The translations under genes were made by a program, and so were the position numbers. From positions 7,599-30,771 of IMG/VR virus record IMGVR_UViG_3300030109_002139: 23,173 bases of DNA. The stretch is one strand, 5' to 3'. The notes under the pieces are model-generated. The model made no database searches and was not told the DNA's origin. It saw only the letters and a list, made by a program, of their open reading frames with translations. Below, in pieces: positions 8,101-17,104 of this stretch; position 1 is the stretch's first letter; each line of letters starts with the position of its first letter. The stretch comes from a virus.

Positions 8101-9456
8101 TGCACGTGTTTCAATAAGATTTTCTAAATCTTTTTGCAAAACAATATCAAAATTATCTTTGTTAGGAAGTTTTCTAGCATTTATATAATCTCTTATAATT
8201 TGAGATTTTTCTTTTTCATTTAAATTATTTACTTCACTTTTTAAACGATTTCTTAAACCATTTTTTAAACTTGATATTTCTCGTAACAATTCTATTTCTT
8301 TTTTTGATTTTCCTATTGCTAAAGTTCTTAATAAATCATTAGTACTATTAACAACAATAGTTTCATCTTTAAAATTATTAGGTGCTTGTGTTTTATTTTT
8401 TGTTTCCCACCTATTTATTATAGCTCTTTTTGCGGCTATAAATCCCGTATCTCCAGACGCTTTTAAACTAACCGCATCTGCTAATGCTAATTTTTTTACA
8501 GCGTTAAAATAATCTTTAAAGTTTCCATATTGTACTGCTAAACTTAAATTGCCATCTTTTAAACCATCAGGTTGTTTATTTATTGTTTTAAAAAACTTTA
8601 TTGCTTTTGATAATTTATCATTTAAATTTGTGGCACCTTTTATTTCCCCATTAAATTCTTCAATATCTGCTCTTAATCGTTTACTTTCTTTTTCTTTAAG
8701 GCCTAAATTATCTGGGTCTGTAATTCTTGTTTGCTGATGCATTTCTACTTGTTGCACATCAGGGTCATCATAAAGTTTGTTAGCTTCAATAACTTCATTT
8801 TTTGCTTTTGTTTCTATTTGTGTTTTTAATTTAGATGAAGCACCAAACACTGCACCCATAGCACCACCAAATAAAATACCAGTACCAATAGAATAATAAG
8901 CCTCTTCAAAAGAAGCATCAGGGTCAAATGGTATTCTTAATGCTTCTTGTCCTGCAACCAATACACCTACTCCTGCACCTACTCTTGTTGCTGACCTTGC
9001 TATTCCAAGAGCAGGACCACCAAAAGGTAAAGCAATAAAATTAACTGGGTCAAAAAAACCTGCAACAAATTGATTAAAGAGTGGAGAATCAGCAAGTATT
9101 TCTCTTCTTTCTTGTCCTGCTTTAATTGTGTTTTGTAAAAATCTCATATGTTTTTCATTATTAGCACCTGCTAAATATGAATGATATTCAGGTGCAAAAC
9201 TTTGTACTGCTGTATTAAATGTTTCACTATTTAAATAATTATTATCTACTCTAGTATATTCTGGGTCGTTATGTGCTACTGCCCAATTTGCTAATGGTGC
9301 ATACATATACCCAAATGATGCAGATAATGTTTGTCCAAATGTAGGGTTTTTTCTATAAACACCATTATCATAATATGTTTTTACATGATGTGGATTACTA
9401 CGCAAAGATGGAACATAATCTCTATTAAAATCAAAGCGTGGTAAATTTTCACTCAT
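5167..9456 (-). CDS. Large internal virion protein, T7 gp16-like position, 1429 aa
   Basis: The size, and its place as the last of three internal proteins directly before the tail fibre, match T7 gp16, which forms the inner-membrane end of the DNA ejection channel. Residues 128-173 (FNQFVAGFFDPVNFIALPFGGPAL, then a Gly/Val-rich run) and 188-206 (YYSIGTGILFGGAMGAVFG) are hydrophobic and could insert in the host membrane. The middle is long, helical and Lys/Glu-rich. Further hydrophobic stretches lie in the last third, around SYLGQAGLAAITEVGALF and ALTAMMYIGLGYFAV. I see no lytic transglycosylase motif at the N terminus, unlike T7 gp16. The start forms a TAATG overlap with the upstream gene, with AGGGG ten bases before it. 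Confidence 0.75.
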   Translation of the reverse strand: MSENLPRFDFNRDYVPSLRSNPHHVKTYYDNGVYRKNPTFGQTLSASFGYMYAPLANWAVAHNDPEYTRVDNNYLNSETFNTAVQSFAPEYHSYLAGANNEKHMRFLQNTIKAGQERREILADSPLFNQFVAGFFDPVNFIALPFGGPALGIARSATRVGAGVGVLVAGQEALRIPFDPDASFEEAYYSIGTGILFGGAMGAVFGASSKLKTQIETKAKNEVIEANKLYDDPDVQQVEMHQQTRITDPDNLGLKEKESKRLRADIEEFNGEIKGATNLNDKLSKAIKFFKTINKQPDGLKDGNLSLAVQYGNFKDYFNAVKKLALADAVSLKASGDTGFIAAKRAIINRWETKNKTQAPNNFKDETIVVNSTNDLLRTLAIGKSKKEIELLREISSLKNGLRNRLKSEVNNLNEKEKSQIIRDYINARKLPNKDNFDIVLQKDLENLIETRALPLVKKVYEMKGKVLEANAWRGDKEFNDIGVRFIDVNGKKQFMRMENREHLKPLFEGNRFMAQTDAKGNKIPLTGNHTIDFNNAIRMSERKLSNQIQANNTRISEFQDKIQKLEIEQRLRLKEKYEFDVNYVSNMFTDGVLKWAYKSIPTPMKTIISSKVIPNSVKEMSLKLANDYGMAYTFQMAGRALGGSVFIAKGQHVGEVIALKRDMLDIWRKDRLQISDYQTSDAILTIKKTVKNYTGNKGGFNKADETFSDFSKRMTNHYIINNTDDLTAGEKSAVELIKKHFQRQEAKLVNEGLIGDSTPLQAKQDIIKSDIARIEDMLENGVLVFNEKQNKFIRVSLKKNTRTYFTKQRLPDLNRRVKNLDNEIKVVRETKGALENFFPRYWDREAIKRNKDRFIKILEQYYIGKKYVYFKGKNRDVTEKLLTVDESKQRAKDVYKEIMDMKDVMDFDEGFFGANVSKHMRHRKIDIPNELVRDFIVTDMQAVATAYAHRTMPMYEMKRKFGYTSQEDFINEITDRMVINGNSQDEINEAVMNMSVMYERVVGRVIDSPDKMSFVTFNALKIAARFSYLGQAGLAAITEVGALFLNHELKTIRNSLLDFMDDSFARNTSKKDAQIMGEMGEISMGQAHMRIESGSDRPNMLNPSFWDKAQHLFFMGNGLGPITHILKWWDSMARGHTIIDYALKVKDGTAKPMEISWLAKYDIDADTAKLIADSPHKMGRNGTRYADVSEWTNETAKERYGGALSGGIMNTIMMSTPADKPIMMDGRVYVKHSIAKNWGYKEDAKVKGYSRMESGILSAPFQFYTYAFAALNKITVAYASGHAKNRALTAMMYIGLGYFAVKMKTPEWAWDKMDYEDRFMRGFDQSGMAALYSDIYYTSMHTINALGGPDIGLGFINPKFQDTQVGALVGITGSAPSVAQDYFLALQEFATGDTGKGMKDILSATGISRFYWWRDSMQELGRTLDKTFD

Positions 9457-12299
9457 TAAAATTTTACCCCTAAATCTTTATATAAATCACCGTAAAATTG
9501 CATTTGTAATTCATTAGCATTTGTAAAAGAAGGCTTACCAAAATCTTTAAAATTGTCAACATTGTACATTAATGGTTTTTCTACACCATCTTCAGTATAC
9601 GGAATATCAAGGTCAACATATTTGCCATCTGCATATGTTTTTCTAAGAACAACAGAAAAAATCATATCGCCAGGATCTCCTGTATCTACAGGCTTTAACA
9701 TTAATTTTTGTACAAAAGTGTCATCTGGTTTATCAGAAAATAAATTAAAAAAACCAGACACAATACTTTGAGAATCAAAAAGAATTGTATCTCTTCTTTT
9801 GCCAAATGTTTCAAGAACATTTGATAAACTATTATTTAAATCTATTCTGTTAATTGATTCCCATAAATCTAATGAATCAAATTGCACACCTTCTAAACTT
9901 GGGTCTATACCTGCTACTTGTGTTTCTATTTCTGTAAGCAATCTTGCTGTAGCTCTAGTACCAATTCTATTTGCAAGACCAAAAGACAATAGTTGAAATT
10001 TGCCACGTGACTCTGGCAATACCATTAAATGAGTTGCAGGGTCAATTAACAATGATAATTGTTTTACAAGTTGCTCTCGCACATCTGAATATTCATTTGG
10101 ATGACCTTCATTCCCTCTTTTATCCATTAATAAAAATTCAACATAAGATGTAGCATAATTATAAATATATGGGTCAGGTACAGCACTATCACCAAGCATA
10201 TTGTTTAAATCTTCTTCTACTAAAGCTCTTAACTCTTGGTCAATTCTTAACCTAGTTGGCGGTTTACCTGTAAAATTCATATCTAATTTTTCAGCTAATA
10301 TACTTTTGTATCCTTCATCTGTATTTCTTTGTAATAATTGCCCAAAAAGACTATCTATTTGCCTGCCATAATCTGGGTCTTGTTCATTTAAAAATTCTTG
10401 AGTTCCTGCAAAAAAATCTAAACTTGCTCGTACTTTTGCTTGTTTATCTGAAGAATATAATTTGTTTACTATATGTTTTGTTTGTTCATTATTAGATAAT
10501 TTAACCCACCATTTAGCTATAGTATCATAAGCAATAGTATTATTTTCGCCAAGATTAGAATAATTAATTGTTCCAAAATTATTAAAATTATCAATTAATG
10601 CCGCAGGAAGTGAGTTAGTTGTTATAATAGTTTGGATTATATTATCAGAAACCTCTGCACTTACACTAGCTGGATTTCTAAAAAACACATTTATATTTGT
10701 ATCTTGGTCTAATTTTAAATTACTTCTTATAATGTCATTCATTACTTTTTGAACATTTCTATTGCTTGAATCTGATGTTCCATCAACAATAGATTGGATA
10801 GCGTTATCTCTACTTGCATTTGTTGAAACAGTTGGTATCCGTGAAGCAGTAGTATTAAGTTGTGTTGCCGCAATAGTTAAGGTATCTTGTCCACCTCTTT
10901 TAGATAACACATTTTTAATTTGAGATAGATTAGATAAACTTGTTTTTGTTATATTTGGTGAATTTTCTAATTTTTGTTGCAAGCTACTTAAAGACCTACT
11001 ACCTCCTATATACATAGAAGCCATCTTTAATTCTTCTTTATTTAAACCTGATAAAGTTTGTGTCCAATTATTTATTAAAGATGCGTTTACCTGTGAATCA
11101 AAAGTTGCTTTTAAACTATTGTAAACAGCAGTTGTTAAATTAGCAAAATTTGAATCTTGTTTTAATAAATTTTCATACACATTATCAAAATTTAAATCAT
11201 TAGATATTAAATCTTCTAACGATTTTGTATTTAAAACATTTACACCTTCTGTAACCCTATCTATTGCACTGCTAATAATATTGTTTGATTCAATAGTAAA
11301 ACTCTCTGTAAGGTCAAATAATTCTTCAGTACTTAAATTTCTTATATCACTTGTTATATTTGCAATAGATGCTTTTATTGAATTTATTTGTTGTTCTGAT
11401 GGGTTATCATTTAAAATACGGTTAACAACAGATATAAGTTCTGGAGGCAAATCCGAATTGTCTGGAACAAAACGAGTTGTTAATGCTTGATTTATGTCAT
11501 CTTGTAATTGTGCATTATTTAGATTTCCATATTGTATTTTTAATCGTTGAACATTAGATATAATAACTAATTCTTTTAATGATGTTTTTTGTAACAATTT
11601 TCCATTAATTTCAGAATATGAATCACCCAAATTACCTGCCATAGAATCAACATTGCTTATTATTTCTCTGCGTTTGTTGTTATACTCTGGGTCATTAATG
11701 TCTAAGTTTACTATAGCAATTTTTGCATCTTCAAATTCTTGACCAAATGATTCTATGTTTAATTTTTTTTGGTTTTCTACTTGCATCTGCAACATTCGTG
11801 TAGATACATTACCAAGATAAGCAACACCTACTTCTTTAACATAGTTAGCATACTCATTATCATCACCTGCATTTTTATGTATGCTTGCAATATAGTTTTG
11901 AAACTCTGATTCAATAATACCTGCACCATTAGGTTTCTGGCTGTGCAAGGCAAACAACTCAGATGACTTAGCTTTAAAATCATTATCAATACTTTGATAA
12001 AATCTTTTCCGTGCTAGGTTTTCATAGGCTCTAGCACCAATAGAACCAAAATGTTTTGGTGCCTGTAGGTTTTCAAATGAGTTTGTATCTTCATTATAGA
12101 ATTTTAATTGTTGGTTAGTAAGTTTTCTTGCTTCTTCTTCACCTTTTTCTTGAGCAACATTTGCCGCTTCTTTAAAAAATGTAGAAGAAATATTACCCCA
12201 CGCATTAGCAATTTGATTAGCAGAAGATGCCATATCCCCATACTTAACAACTTGTATAGGTTGAGATTGATACCTTGAGCGTTCTATTTTAATAGCCAT
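9456..12299 (-). CDS. Internal virion protein, T7 gp15-like position, 947 aa
   Basis: A large, mostly helical, Asn/Ser/Gln-rich protein without signal peptide, membrane segment or cysteine-rich motif. The first 200 residues (QIANAWGNISSTFFKEAANVAQEKGEEEARK onward) resemble the N-terminal helical region of gp15-like ejection proteins in other podoviruses. It sits between a small gp14-like protein and the giant gp16-like protein, the order of the T7 core. By analogy it would form the periplasmic tunnel of the ejectosome. The call rests more on order, size and composition than on sequence identity. The ribosome site is weak, and the 4-nt gap suggests coupling to the upstream gene. Confidence 0.7.
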   Translation of the reverse strand: MAIKIERSRYQSQPIQVVKYGDMASSANQIANAWGNISSTFFKEAANVAQEKGEEEARKLTNQQLKFYNEDTNSFENLQAPKHFGSIGARAYENLARKRFYQSIDNDFKAKSSELFALHSQKPNGAGIIESEFQNYIASIHKNAGDDNEYANYVKEVGVAYLGNVSTRMLQMQVENQKKLNIESFGQEFEDAKIAIVNLDINDPEYNNKRREIISNVDSMAGNLGDSYSEINGKLLQKTSLKELVIISNVQRLKIQYGNLNNAQLQDDINQALTTRFVPDNSDLPPELISVVNRILNDNPSEQQINSIKASIANITSDIRNLSTEELFDLTESFTIESNNIISSAIDRVTEGVNVLNTKSLEDLISNDLNFDNVYENLLKQDSNFANLTTAVYNSLKATFDSQVNASLINNWTQTLSGLNKEELKMASMYIGGSRSLSSLQQKLENSPNITKTSLSNLSQIKNVLSKRGGQDTLTIAATQLNTTASRIPTVSTNASRDNAIQSIVDGTSDSSNRNVQKVMNDIIRSNLKLDQDTNINVFFRNPASVSAEVSDNIIQTIITTNSLPAALIDNFNNFGTINYSNLGENNTIAYDTIAKWWVKLSNNEQTKHIVNKLYSSDKQAKVRASLDFFAGTQEFLNEQDPDYGRQIDSLFGQLLQRNTDEGYKSILAEKLDMNFTGKPPTRLRIDQELRALVEEDLNNMLGDSAVPDPYIYNYATSYVEFLLMDKRGNEGHPNEYSDVREQLVKQLSLLIDPATHLMVLPESRGKFQLLSFGLANRIGTRATARLLTEIETQVAGIDPSLEGVQFDSLDLWESINRIDLNNSLSNVLETFGKRRDTILFDSQSIVSGFFNLFSDKPDDTFVQKLMLKPVDTGDPGDMIFSVVLRKTYADGKYVDLDIPYTEDGVEKPLMYNVDNFKDFGKPSFTNANELQMQFYGDLYKDLGVKF

Positions 12300-12303
12300 T
12301 TAT

Positions 12304-12750
12304 TTAACCCATATACGTTTTGCCAAAATTCATTCCTGTATTTATCATAGTAGAAAATGCTGTCATCTTTGCGGCTCGTAAAGCATAGTCTCCTTCTTCA
12401 CGCAATCGTGTTTGTTGTCTTACTAATTGTAAAGAACGTAACTGTCTGTCACTGGCTAACCTAGTTATATCTCCATAAGCAGTACGTTCATTACGTTTTA
12501 AATATGCATCTACAGATGCACCCTCAACATTTCTAAAACTATCAAAAGTAATATTAGAAGATTTAGCAACTGCATAGTCTTGCATACGCATATTGTGTTG
12601 TTGCATTGCTTGTATTTCTGATTGCTTTTTTTGGTAGCCTACTTCAATAGCATTAAGATAAGCTGACCTTCTTCGCTGTTCTCCTGCTTCTCTTTCTGCT
12701 TTAGCTTTTTGTATACCGCCAAACAAACCTAATAATGCAAAACCAATCAT
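12304..12750 (-). CDS. Internal virion protein, T7 gp14-like, 148 aa
   Basis: The N terminus has a short hydrophobic glycine-rich segment (IGFALLGLFGGI), followed by a long charged helix rich in Gln, Glu and Arg (about residues 15-65 and 95-125), then a glycine-containing end (GMNFGKTYMG). This layout, with a membrane-active N terminus and coiled coil, is usual for the smallest ejection protein of T7-like phages, which forms the outer-membrane pore. Position between tail tubular B and the gp15-like protein agrees. The start shares TAATG with the upstream stop, and GGAGG lies ten bases before it. Confidence 0.75.
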   Translation of the reverse strand: MIGFALLGLFGGIQKAKAEREAGEQRRRSAYLNAIEVGYQKKQSEIQAMQQHNMRMQDYAVAKSSNITFDSFRNVEGASVDAYLKRNERTAYGDITRLASDRQLRSLQLVRQQTRLREEGDYALRAAKMTAFSTMINTGMNFGKTYMG

Positions 12751-15392
12751 TAAATAATAACCTCCGCTATAATACTATTTACCTGCAAACTTAAAGGTGC
12801 AGGTTGTGTAACTGTTACCTGTGGGTCTTTCCCATATCCAAGCAAATTAAAATCCTTTTTTCCAGTAACAGGAGTTTTTGGTTGAGATAAATCGTCAGTA
12901 ACTTGTAATACTCCTAATGATACTCCATTGACACTTACAGATAATGTAGTGTTTAAGTCAAGTATTACCTTGCCTATTGCTCTAGGTTCTCCTGTAACTG
13001 GACCTTGATTTCCAATCAAATCAATAGGATTAGTTTTTAAATTAACATCAAACTTTCTACCTATTTCTGCTGATGTTAAATCATCATCTACTGAAGATAC
13101 ATCTATATTACCACTTGCTACTGTAAACTGACCAACATGATTAGTCCTATCTACAACCTCAAGAACAGCACCATTTTCAAATTCACCTGATACATCAAAT
13201 ACTCCTGCACTTCCTGTATATTTTTTTGAAATATCCAAATTTAAAGTACTGTCAAATTCCATTAAATTTAATTTAAGAGTTGTTGCACCTTTATCATATT
13301 TACCAACAACAAAAACTCTTTCATCTATAGTACATATAGAATGAAAAGAACCATTAGCATGTGTAGTAAACTCTGACCAACCTGCTCTTTTCTCTGCTCT
13401 ATTAGAATTAAATACTGCTATTGTTCCATCATTGTTAAGAACAAATACATAGTTTTCTGCTCTATCTATTGCCGCTTGCAATGTTGTCATTTGCACTGGT
13501 GTTTTAATAAGATGCGAAGAAAGAGTAGATACTGCATTACCAACATAAGCATCTTCTGTATCTGAATATATAAACTCTCTAACTATAGAGCCACTTCTCT
13601 GAACATAAACAGTAGCACCATCAAAAACATGTGGACGAACATCACTTGCACCAAAAGGTGTTTGCCTTCTAATCATAGCATTAGTTGGTGTTGTTGGATT
13701 CTGGTCAAAGGCAGGAACAATAAACTCAGAAGTAGAAGTAAATACCTGTAAATCTCTATTAGACACAATATGTTTAATAGTATTAATCTCACCAATACTA
13801 GATTTAATTTGTATAGATTCACTATCTAATGCTGTACCTACATCAAAATTAAAAAACTCTCCAGACTGACTACTCCACAAACCATCTGGTTCACCAAGCG
13901 TACCACCAAACCATAATCTGTTTTCATGGAAAGCAACTGCCGCAGGGTATCCTCTAACTGATGAATAAGATTGTTCACTCCAATCTTCTGTTGCCGTATT
14001 TGTTTTTATTCTAGGCGCACCTCCACCATCTGCTGATGATGTTGCCGCCGCACCTGCTGTAAAAGTATATTCATTTTCACTTACTATAGCTGTTACACTT
14101 CTAGCACCATTTAAATTTCCTATTGCTATTCCACCTACTGCTCCTGCTTGAGATACAGTAATATTACTACTTCCTGTACTTAATCCATGAGCAACATGAG
14201 TAACATATACAGTAGTAGAACCTTCTACAGTTCTAAATGCATCTGCCGCTAATTGAACTTCTGCATCTTCCATTAATGTACCTTTAGCTTGAGTAGTAGA
14301 TTGTACAGAAGTAATTAATATTTCAATGCCATGATACCTTAATACAACTCCAACATGTTTAGAACTTGTGTAGTTTCCACTTCCATCAGCAGAACCAGTA
14401 GTATCAAAGTAAGCCGCACTTACTGTACACACAACATCTGTTCCTGCTGTTGATGTACTTAATGCTAATGTCTGTCCTAATACCTGAAATGAATTATAAG
14501 GCTGATATGTTTTTTTATCATCAGAACGAGCATCAAAAGAAAATGTTGATACATTAAATGCTGTTAATGATGTTCGTGTTAATTTTCTAATCATAAAAGT
14601 TTGGTGTGATAAAAACATTACATCACCAGATTGAGCGTAAGTTACTTCTCTATTGTAAGTATCTGTAAAAGGTAATGCCGCACTACTAGCATCTTGTGTA
14701 ATAGTTTGTACTAAAGACACAGCACCAGAAGAAGGGTCGCCATTAGCTAAAAAATCTACAATAAATATTCTTATCTTTAAGTTTTCTAATGAAATAATAT
14801 ATCTTTCATCATCTGAAAATATAAAAGGTATTAATCTTATTTGTTGTTTGGTGCCTCCACTAAAATCAACAACAGCTAATCTTGTAGTATCTGTAGACGT
14901 TACAGTTAGATATGTTGAAGAACGAGGGTTATCTCTTACTACTGTAACTACAGCCGCAGAAGGATTGGCTACTGTAAATCCACTTATAGCATTTATAGCA
15001 GTATATAGATTGTCAGCCGTAGTATTATTGCTTTGATAGGCTCTAACATAATGCGTATTACCTACAGAAGAACTGGGAGAAGAACTACCTGCGGCTTCAA
15101 ATTGTATCGTTATTAATGTACCATCATCTTTGTAAAATTGTAGTTTAGAACCTGTAGCTATATTAGCATAGTCACTAACTGTAATAGTAAATGATGTTGC
15201 TTCTACTGTGGTATCAAACTCATAAAGGTTTTTTAAACCTGCTCTTTTTATTACCCCACCTTCAGCACGAATAAAAAAGTTCTCAAGTTTTTGTGCTGAC
15301 TTAGTATAAACCTGTGTATCTGTTCTTGAAATTAACGAAGGACTTATTTCACCAAACTGAAAATTTGTTACAGGAACACGAACCTTCTGCAT
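12750..15392 (-). CDS. Tail tubular protein B (T7 gp12-like nozzle), 880 aa
   Basis: The N terminus, VTNFQFGEISPSLISRTDTQ followed by A-Q-K-L-E-N-F and GGVIKRAGL, is the well-known start of podovirus tail nozzle proteins (N-F-x-x-G-E-I-S-P-x-L...L-E-N-F...G-G-V-x-x-R-x-G). Further conserved landmarks are GYPAAVAFHENRLWFGGT near the middle and SREFIY/STLSSHL-type strands after it, in a beta-propeller region. At 880 residues it is within the usual range. The protein would form the six-subunit nozzle below the gatekeeper. AGGAG sits inside the last codons of the preceding gene, six bases before the ATG. Confidence 0.9.
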   Translation of the reverse strand: MQKVRVPVTNFQFGEISPSLISRTDTQVYTKSAQKLENFFIRAEGGVIKRAGLKNLYEFDTTVEATSFTITVSDYANIATGSKLQFYKDDGTLITIQFEAAGSSSPSSSVGNTHYVRAYQSNNTTADNLYTAINAISGFTVANPSAAVVTVVRDNPRSSTYLTVTSTDTTRLAVVDFSGGTKQQIRLIPFIFSDDERYIISLENLKIRIFIVDFLANGDPSSGAVSLVQTITQDASSAALPFTDTYNREVTYAQSGDVMFLSHQTFMIRKLTRTSLTAFNVSTFSFDARSDDKKTYQPYNSFQVLGQTLALSTSTAGTDVVCTVSAAYFDTTGSADGSGNYTSSKHVGVVLRYHGIEILITSVQSTTQAKGTLMEDAEVQLAADAFRTVEGSTTVYVTHVAHGLSTGSSNITVSQAGAVGGIAIGNLNGARSVTAIVSENEYTFTAGAAATSSADGGGAPRIKTNTATEDWSEQSYSSVRGYPAAVAFHENRLWFGGTLGEPDGLWSSQSGEFFNFDVGTALDSESIQIKSSIGEINTIKHIVSNRDLQVFTSTSEFIVPAFDQNPTTPTNAMIRRQTPFGASDVRPHVFDGATVYVQRSGSIVREFIYSDTEDAYVGNAVSTLSSHLIKTPVQMTTLQAAIDRAENYVFVLNNDGTIAVFNSNRAEKRAGWSEFTTHANGSFHSICTIDERVFVVGKYDKGATTLKLNLMEFDSTLNLDISKKYTGSAGVFDVSGEFENGAVLEVVDRTNHVGQFTVASGNIDVSSVDDDLTSAEIGRKFDVNLKTNPIDLIGNQGPVTGEPRAIGKVILDLNTTLSVSVNGVSLGVLQVTDDLSQPKTPVTGKKDFNLLGYGKDPQVTVTQPAPLSLQVNSIIAEVII

Positions 15393-15394
15393 AT

Positions 15395-15979
15395 TTATCT
15401 CCTGTTAGTAACAAACCTTGAGGTACTTAACTTTCTAGTTGTCTGCTGTTGAGCGTCTAGGCTTCTTGCTTTAGCCATTGTTTGCTGTGCCATTGCCATC
15501 ATCTGTTGAGCCATTGAAGCATCTCTAGCAATAGCAGTAGAGAAAGCAACAGCTAAAGAATACTCTACAGCTAAAGTAAAATAACTTGGAAACTTATCTT
15601 CACCTGCTCTAAATGTATAATCTGCTATTAATGAATCAGAAGCAGTAGTATTAGCATAAGCCTTATCACCATACATCTGATATTCAATAGGATGGTCATT
15701 AACTGTTATAGCATGAAGCATTAAAATACCTGAAGGAAGTTGGTATGCTCTATCATATCTTCCTGTAGGTGCAGAGGATAATAAATTTAATGTAGCTTGG
15801 TCTGTCGCAAATCTCCACCTTGTATTGCACAAGGCAGTTCTAACAATATCTTCATACATATTAGTTGCTACTAATGCTTCTGTTGAACCATCACTAAACG
15901 AAGTAATTGTGTCTGCTCCAATAAGCACACACGCTCTGCTACACATATCTATTGCTGAATCTGCTACTGTACTTGTCAT
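15395..15979 (-). CDS. Tail tubular protein A (T7 gp11-like gatekeeper), 194 aa
   Basis: Typical features of the podovirus gatekeeper are present: an N-terminal helix with A-x-x-L-I-G-A-D-x-I-x-S-F, then ATNMYEDIVRTALCNTRWRFAT, then YQLPSGILMLHAITVN, and a C-terminal helix rich in Ala, Met and Gln. The length agrees with the family (about 190-200 residues). It forms a ring between connector and nozzle. Translation initiation looks unusual: the AAGGAG is 27 nt from the ATG with a perfect hairpin in between (see the hairpin entry). The gene is immediately upstream of tail tubular B with a 2-nt gap. Confidence 0.92.
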   Translation of the reverse strand: MTSTVADSAIDMCSRACVLIGADTITSFSDGSTEALVATNMYEDIVRTALCNTRWRFATDQATLNLLSSAPTGRYDRAYQLPSGILMLHAITVNDHPIEYQMYGDKAYANTTASDSLIADYTFRAGEDKFPSYFTLAVEYSLAVAFSTAIARDASMAQQMMAMAQQTMAKARSLDAQQQTTRKLSTSRFVTNRR

Positions 15980-15986
15980 GTTGGTT

Positions 15987-16006
15987 TAGGGGGATTTCTC
16001 CCCCTA
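15987..16006 (-). promoter_or_regulatory. Hairpin between ribosome site and start codon of tail tubular A
   Basis: On the transcribed strand TAGGGGGA, GAAA and TCCCCCTA form a perfect 8-bp stem with a GNRA-type loop. It is preceded directly by AAGGAG (SD) and followed by seven bases and then the ATG at 15979. There is no U tract, so it is not an intrinsic terminator. Folding would place the SD about seven bases from the start, an arrangement described for T4 gene 38. Confidence 0.7.
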
Positions 16007-16010
16007 CTCC

Positions 16011-16277
16011 TTAATCGCCATCTGTTTCTGCTACAGCAGTACCATCTGAAACATCTACAGTAGTACCATTGTTTGATAAAACAGTTACAAAGTTTGTAGT
16101 TGGAACATTAGTGTCGTGAACCACAATAAGGTCACGAACTGCTAACATATTCACAGCTTCTCCAGTAAAATAACCTGCTGTATTAACAGTAGCTATTGCA
16201 TCTGTAGTTGTGTATCTCCACATACTTCCATTGGAGTCTCCACCAATTCTAGTAAGACCAGCTGAACTATAAGCCAT
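16011..16277 (-). CDS. Small head-associated protein, probable decoration or stabilising protein, 88 aa
   Basis: An 88-residue protein directly after the capsid gene, beginning MAYSSAGLTRIGGDSNGSMWRY. I recognise this family as a frequent follower of the major capsid gene in marine podo- and siphoviruses; its members have a beta-rich core (DLIVVHDTNV, FVTVLSNNGTTVDVSDGTAV). The small size, all-beta look, strong AAGGAG ribosome site seven bases from the start and location suggest a capsid decoration protein made in high amounts. No experimental evidence is known to me, so the role is inference. It is separated from the capsid gene by 14 nt and ends in the leader of the tail tubular A gene. Confidence 0.72.
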   Translation of the reverse strand: MAYSSAGLTRIGGDSNGSMWRYTTTDAIATVNTAGYFTGEAVNMLAVRDLIVVHDTNVPTTNFVTVLSNNGTTVDVSDGTAVAETDGD

Positions 16278-16291
16278 ATCAAATCTCCTTA

Positions 16292-17104
16292 TTAATTATT
16301 ATCAAGGACTTCATAGATGCCAGCGTCATCAATAACGACAGCACCCATTGACATCATTGATGTTGCTAGGTGAGATACCTTCTCAGGTACATAGTTAAGT
16401 TCAGTTGATACGTCAGCACCAATACCTAGACCAACAGCAGAACTATGATAAGCCATGTTCTTTCCTGCGGTTACAGCAGATGTTGAGAAGAATTTAAAAC
16501 TTAAAAATTCTTTCATAGTCATACCACCTGCATATGGTAGGCTTGCATCACCAACATAATCAGCACTTGCAAATTCGTTTATAGCAAACAAATCAGCAAA
16601 TCCTTTTGGATTCATTGCACAAAACCTATTGCCATCTTCAGGCATATCAGCAACACCAACAGTTTCAAACAATGATAATACGTCAGCTTTTTCAAGAGCA
16701 GAACTTGTATCATGTATTTGAGTTGAGCTAGCACCTGCATCCATAGCGGTAATAAGTAGCTCGTCAGTCTTACGACCAAGAGCCGCCGCCGCAGATTGTG
16801 CTACAGCTTGACGTTCATTGATGTTAGTCTTTAGCTCGTCTAACTTATCAATGTACTCTGCGGCATAGTAGTCTGCCATTGTAGCTTCTGCTGTGGTATG
16901 TACTAATTCCATTGGTGTTACGTTACCATTTCTTGACTTGGTAGACGCACTTCCTTTAGCAATTTTTTGAAAGCGAACAACGCTTCCTGCAACATTACCA
17001 ACAGTTCTGACAGTATTACGCAATTTAGACCCCATTCTTTGGTAAGCCATATGCACATCTGATTCAAACTGCTTGATAAATGCTGTGTCAATACTATTAG
17101 CCAT
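16292..17104 (-). CDS. Major capsid protein, 270 aa
   Basis: The sequence fits the compact HK97-fold capsid proteins of marine podoviruses: an N-terminal helix (FIKQFESDVHMAYQRMGSKL), a basic strand region (VVRFQKIAKGSASTKSRNG), the E-loop-like segment ending TMADYYAAEYIDKLDELK, the long spine helix with AVAQSAAAALGRKTDELLITAM, and FCAMNPKGFADLF in the P-domain. At 270 residues it is short for the fold but normal for this group. It follows the scaffold and gp13-like genes. AAGGAGATATAC before the ATG is nearly the same as the T7 gene 10 ribosome site, consistent with being the most abundant product. Confidence 0.9.
   Translation of the reverse strand: MANSIDTAFIKQFESDVHMAYQRMGSKLRNTVRTVGNVAGSVVRFQKIAKGSASTKSRNGNVTPMELVHTTAEATMADYYAAEYIDKLDELKTNINERQAVAQSAAAALGRKTDELLITAMDAGASSTQIHDTSSALEKADVLSLFETVGVADMPEDGNRFCAMNPKGFADLFAINEFASADYVGDASLPYAGGMTMKEFLSFKFFSTSAVTAGKNMAYHSSAVGLGIGADVSTELNYVPEKVSHLATSMMSMGAVVIDDAGIYEVLDNN

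Noticed and set aside
8103-8108. CACGTG core as a possible further parS site
   Set aside because: The flanks match parS at only 10 of 16 positions with no dyad symmetry outside the core.
10004-10009. Another CACGTG core as a possible parS site
   Set aside because: Only 10 of 16 positions match and the arms are not symmetric.
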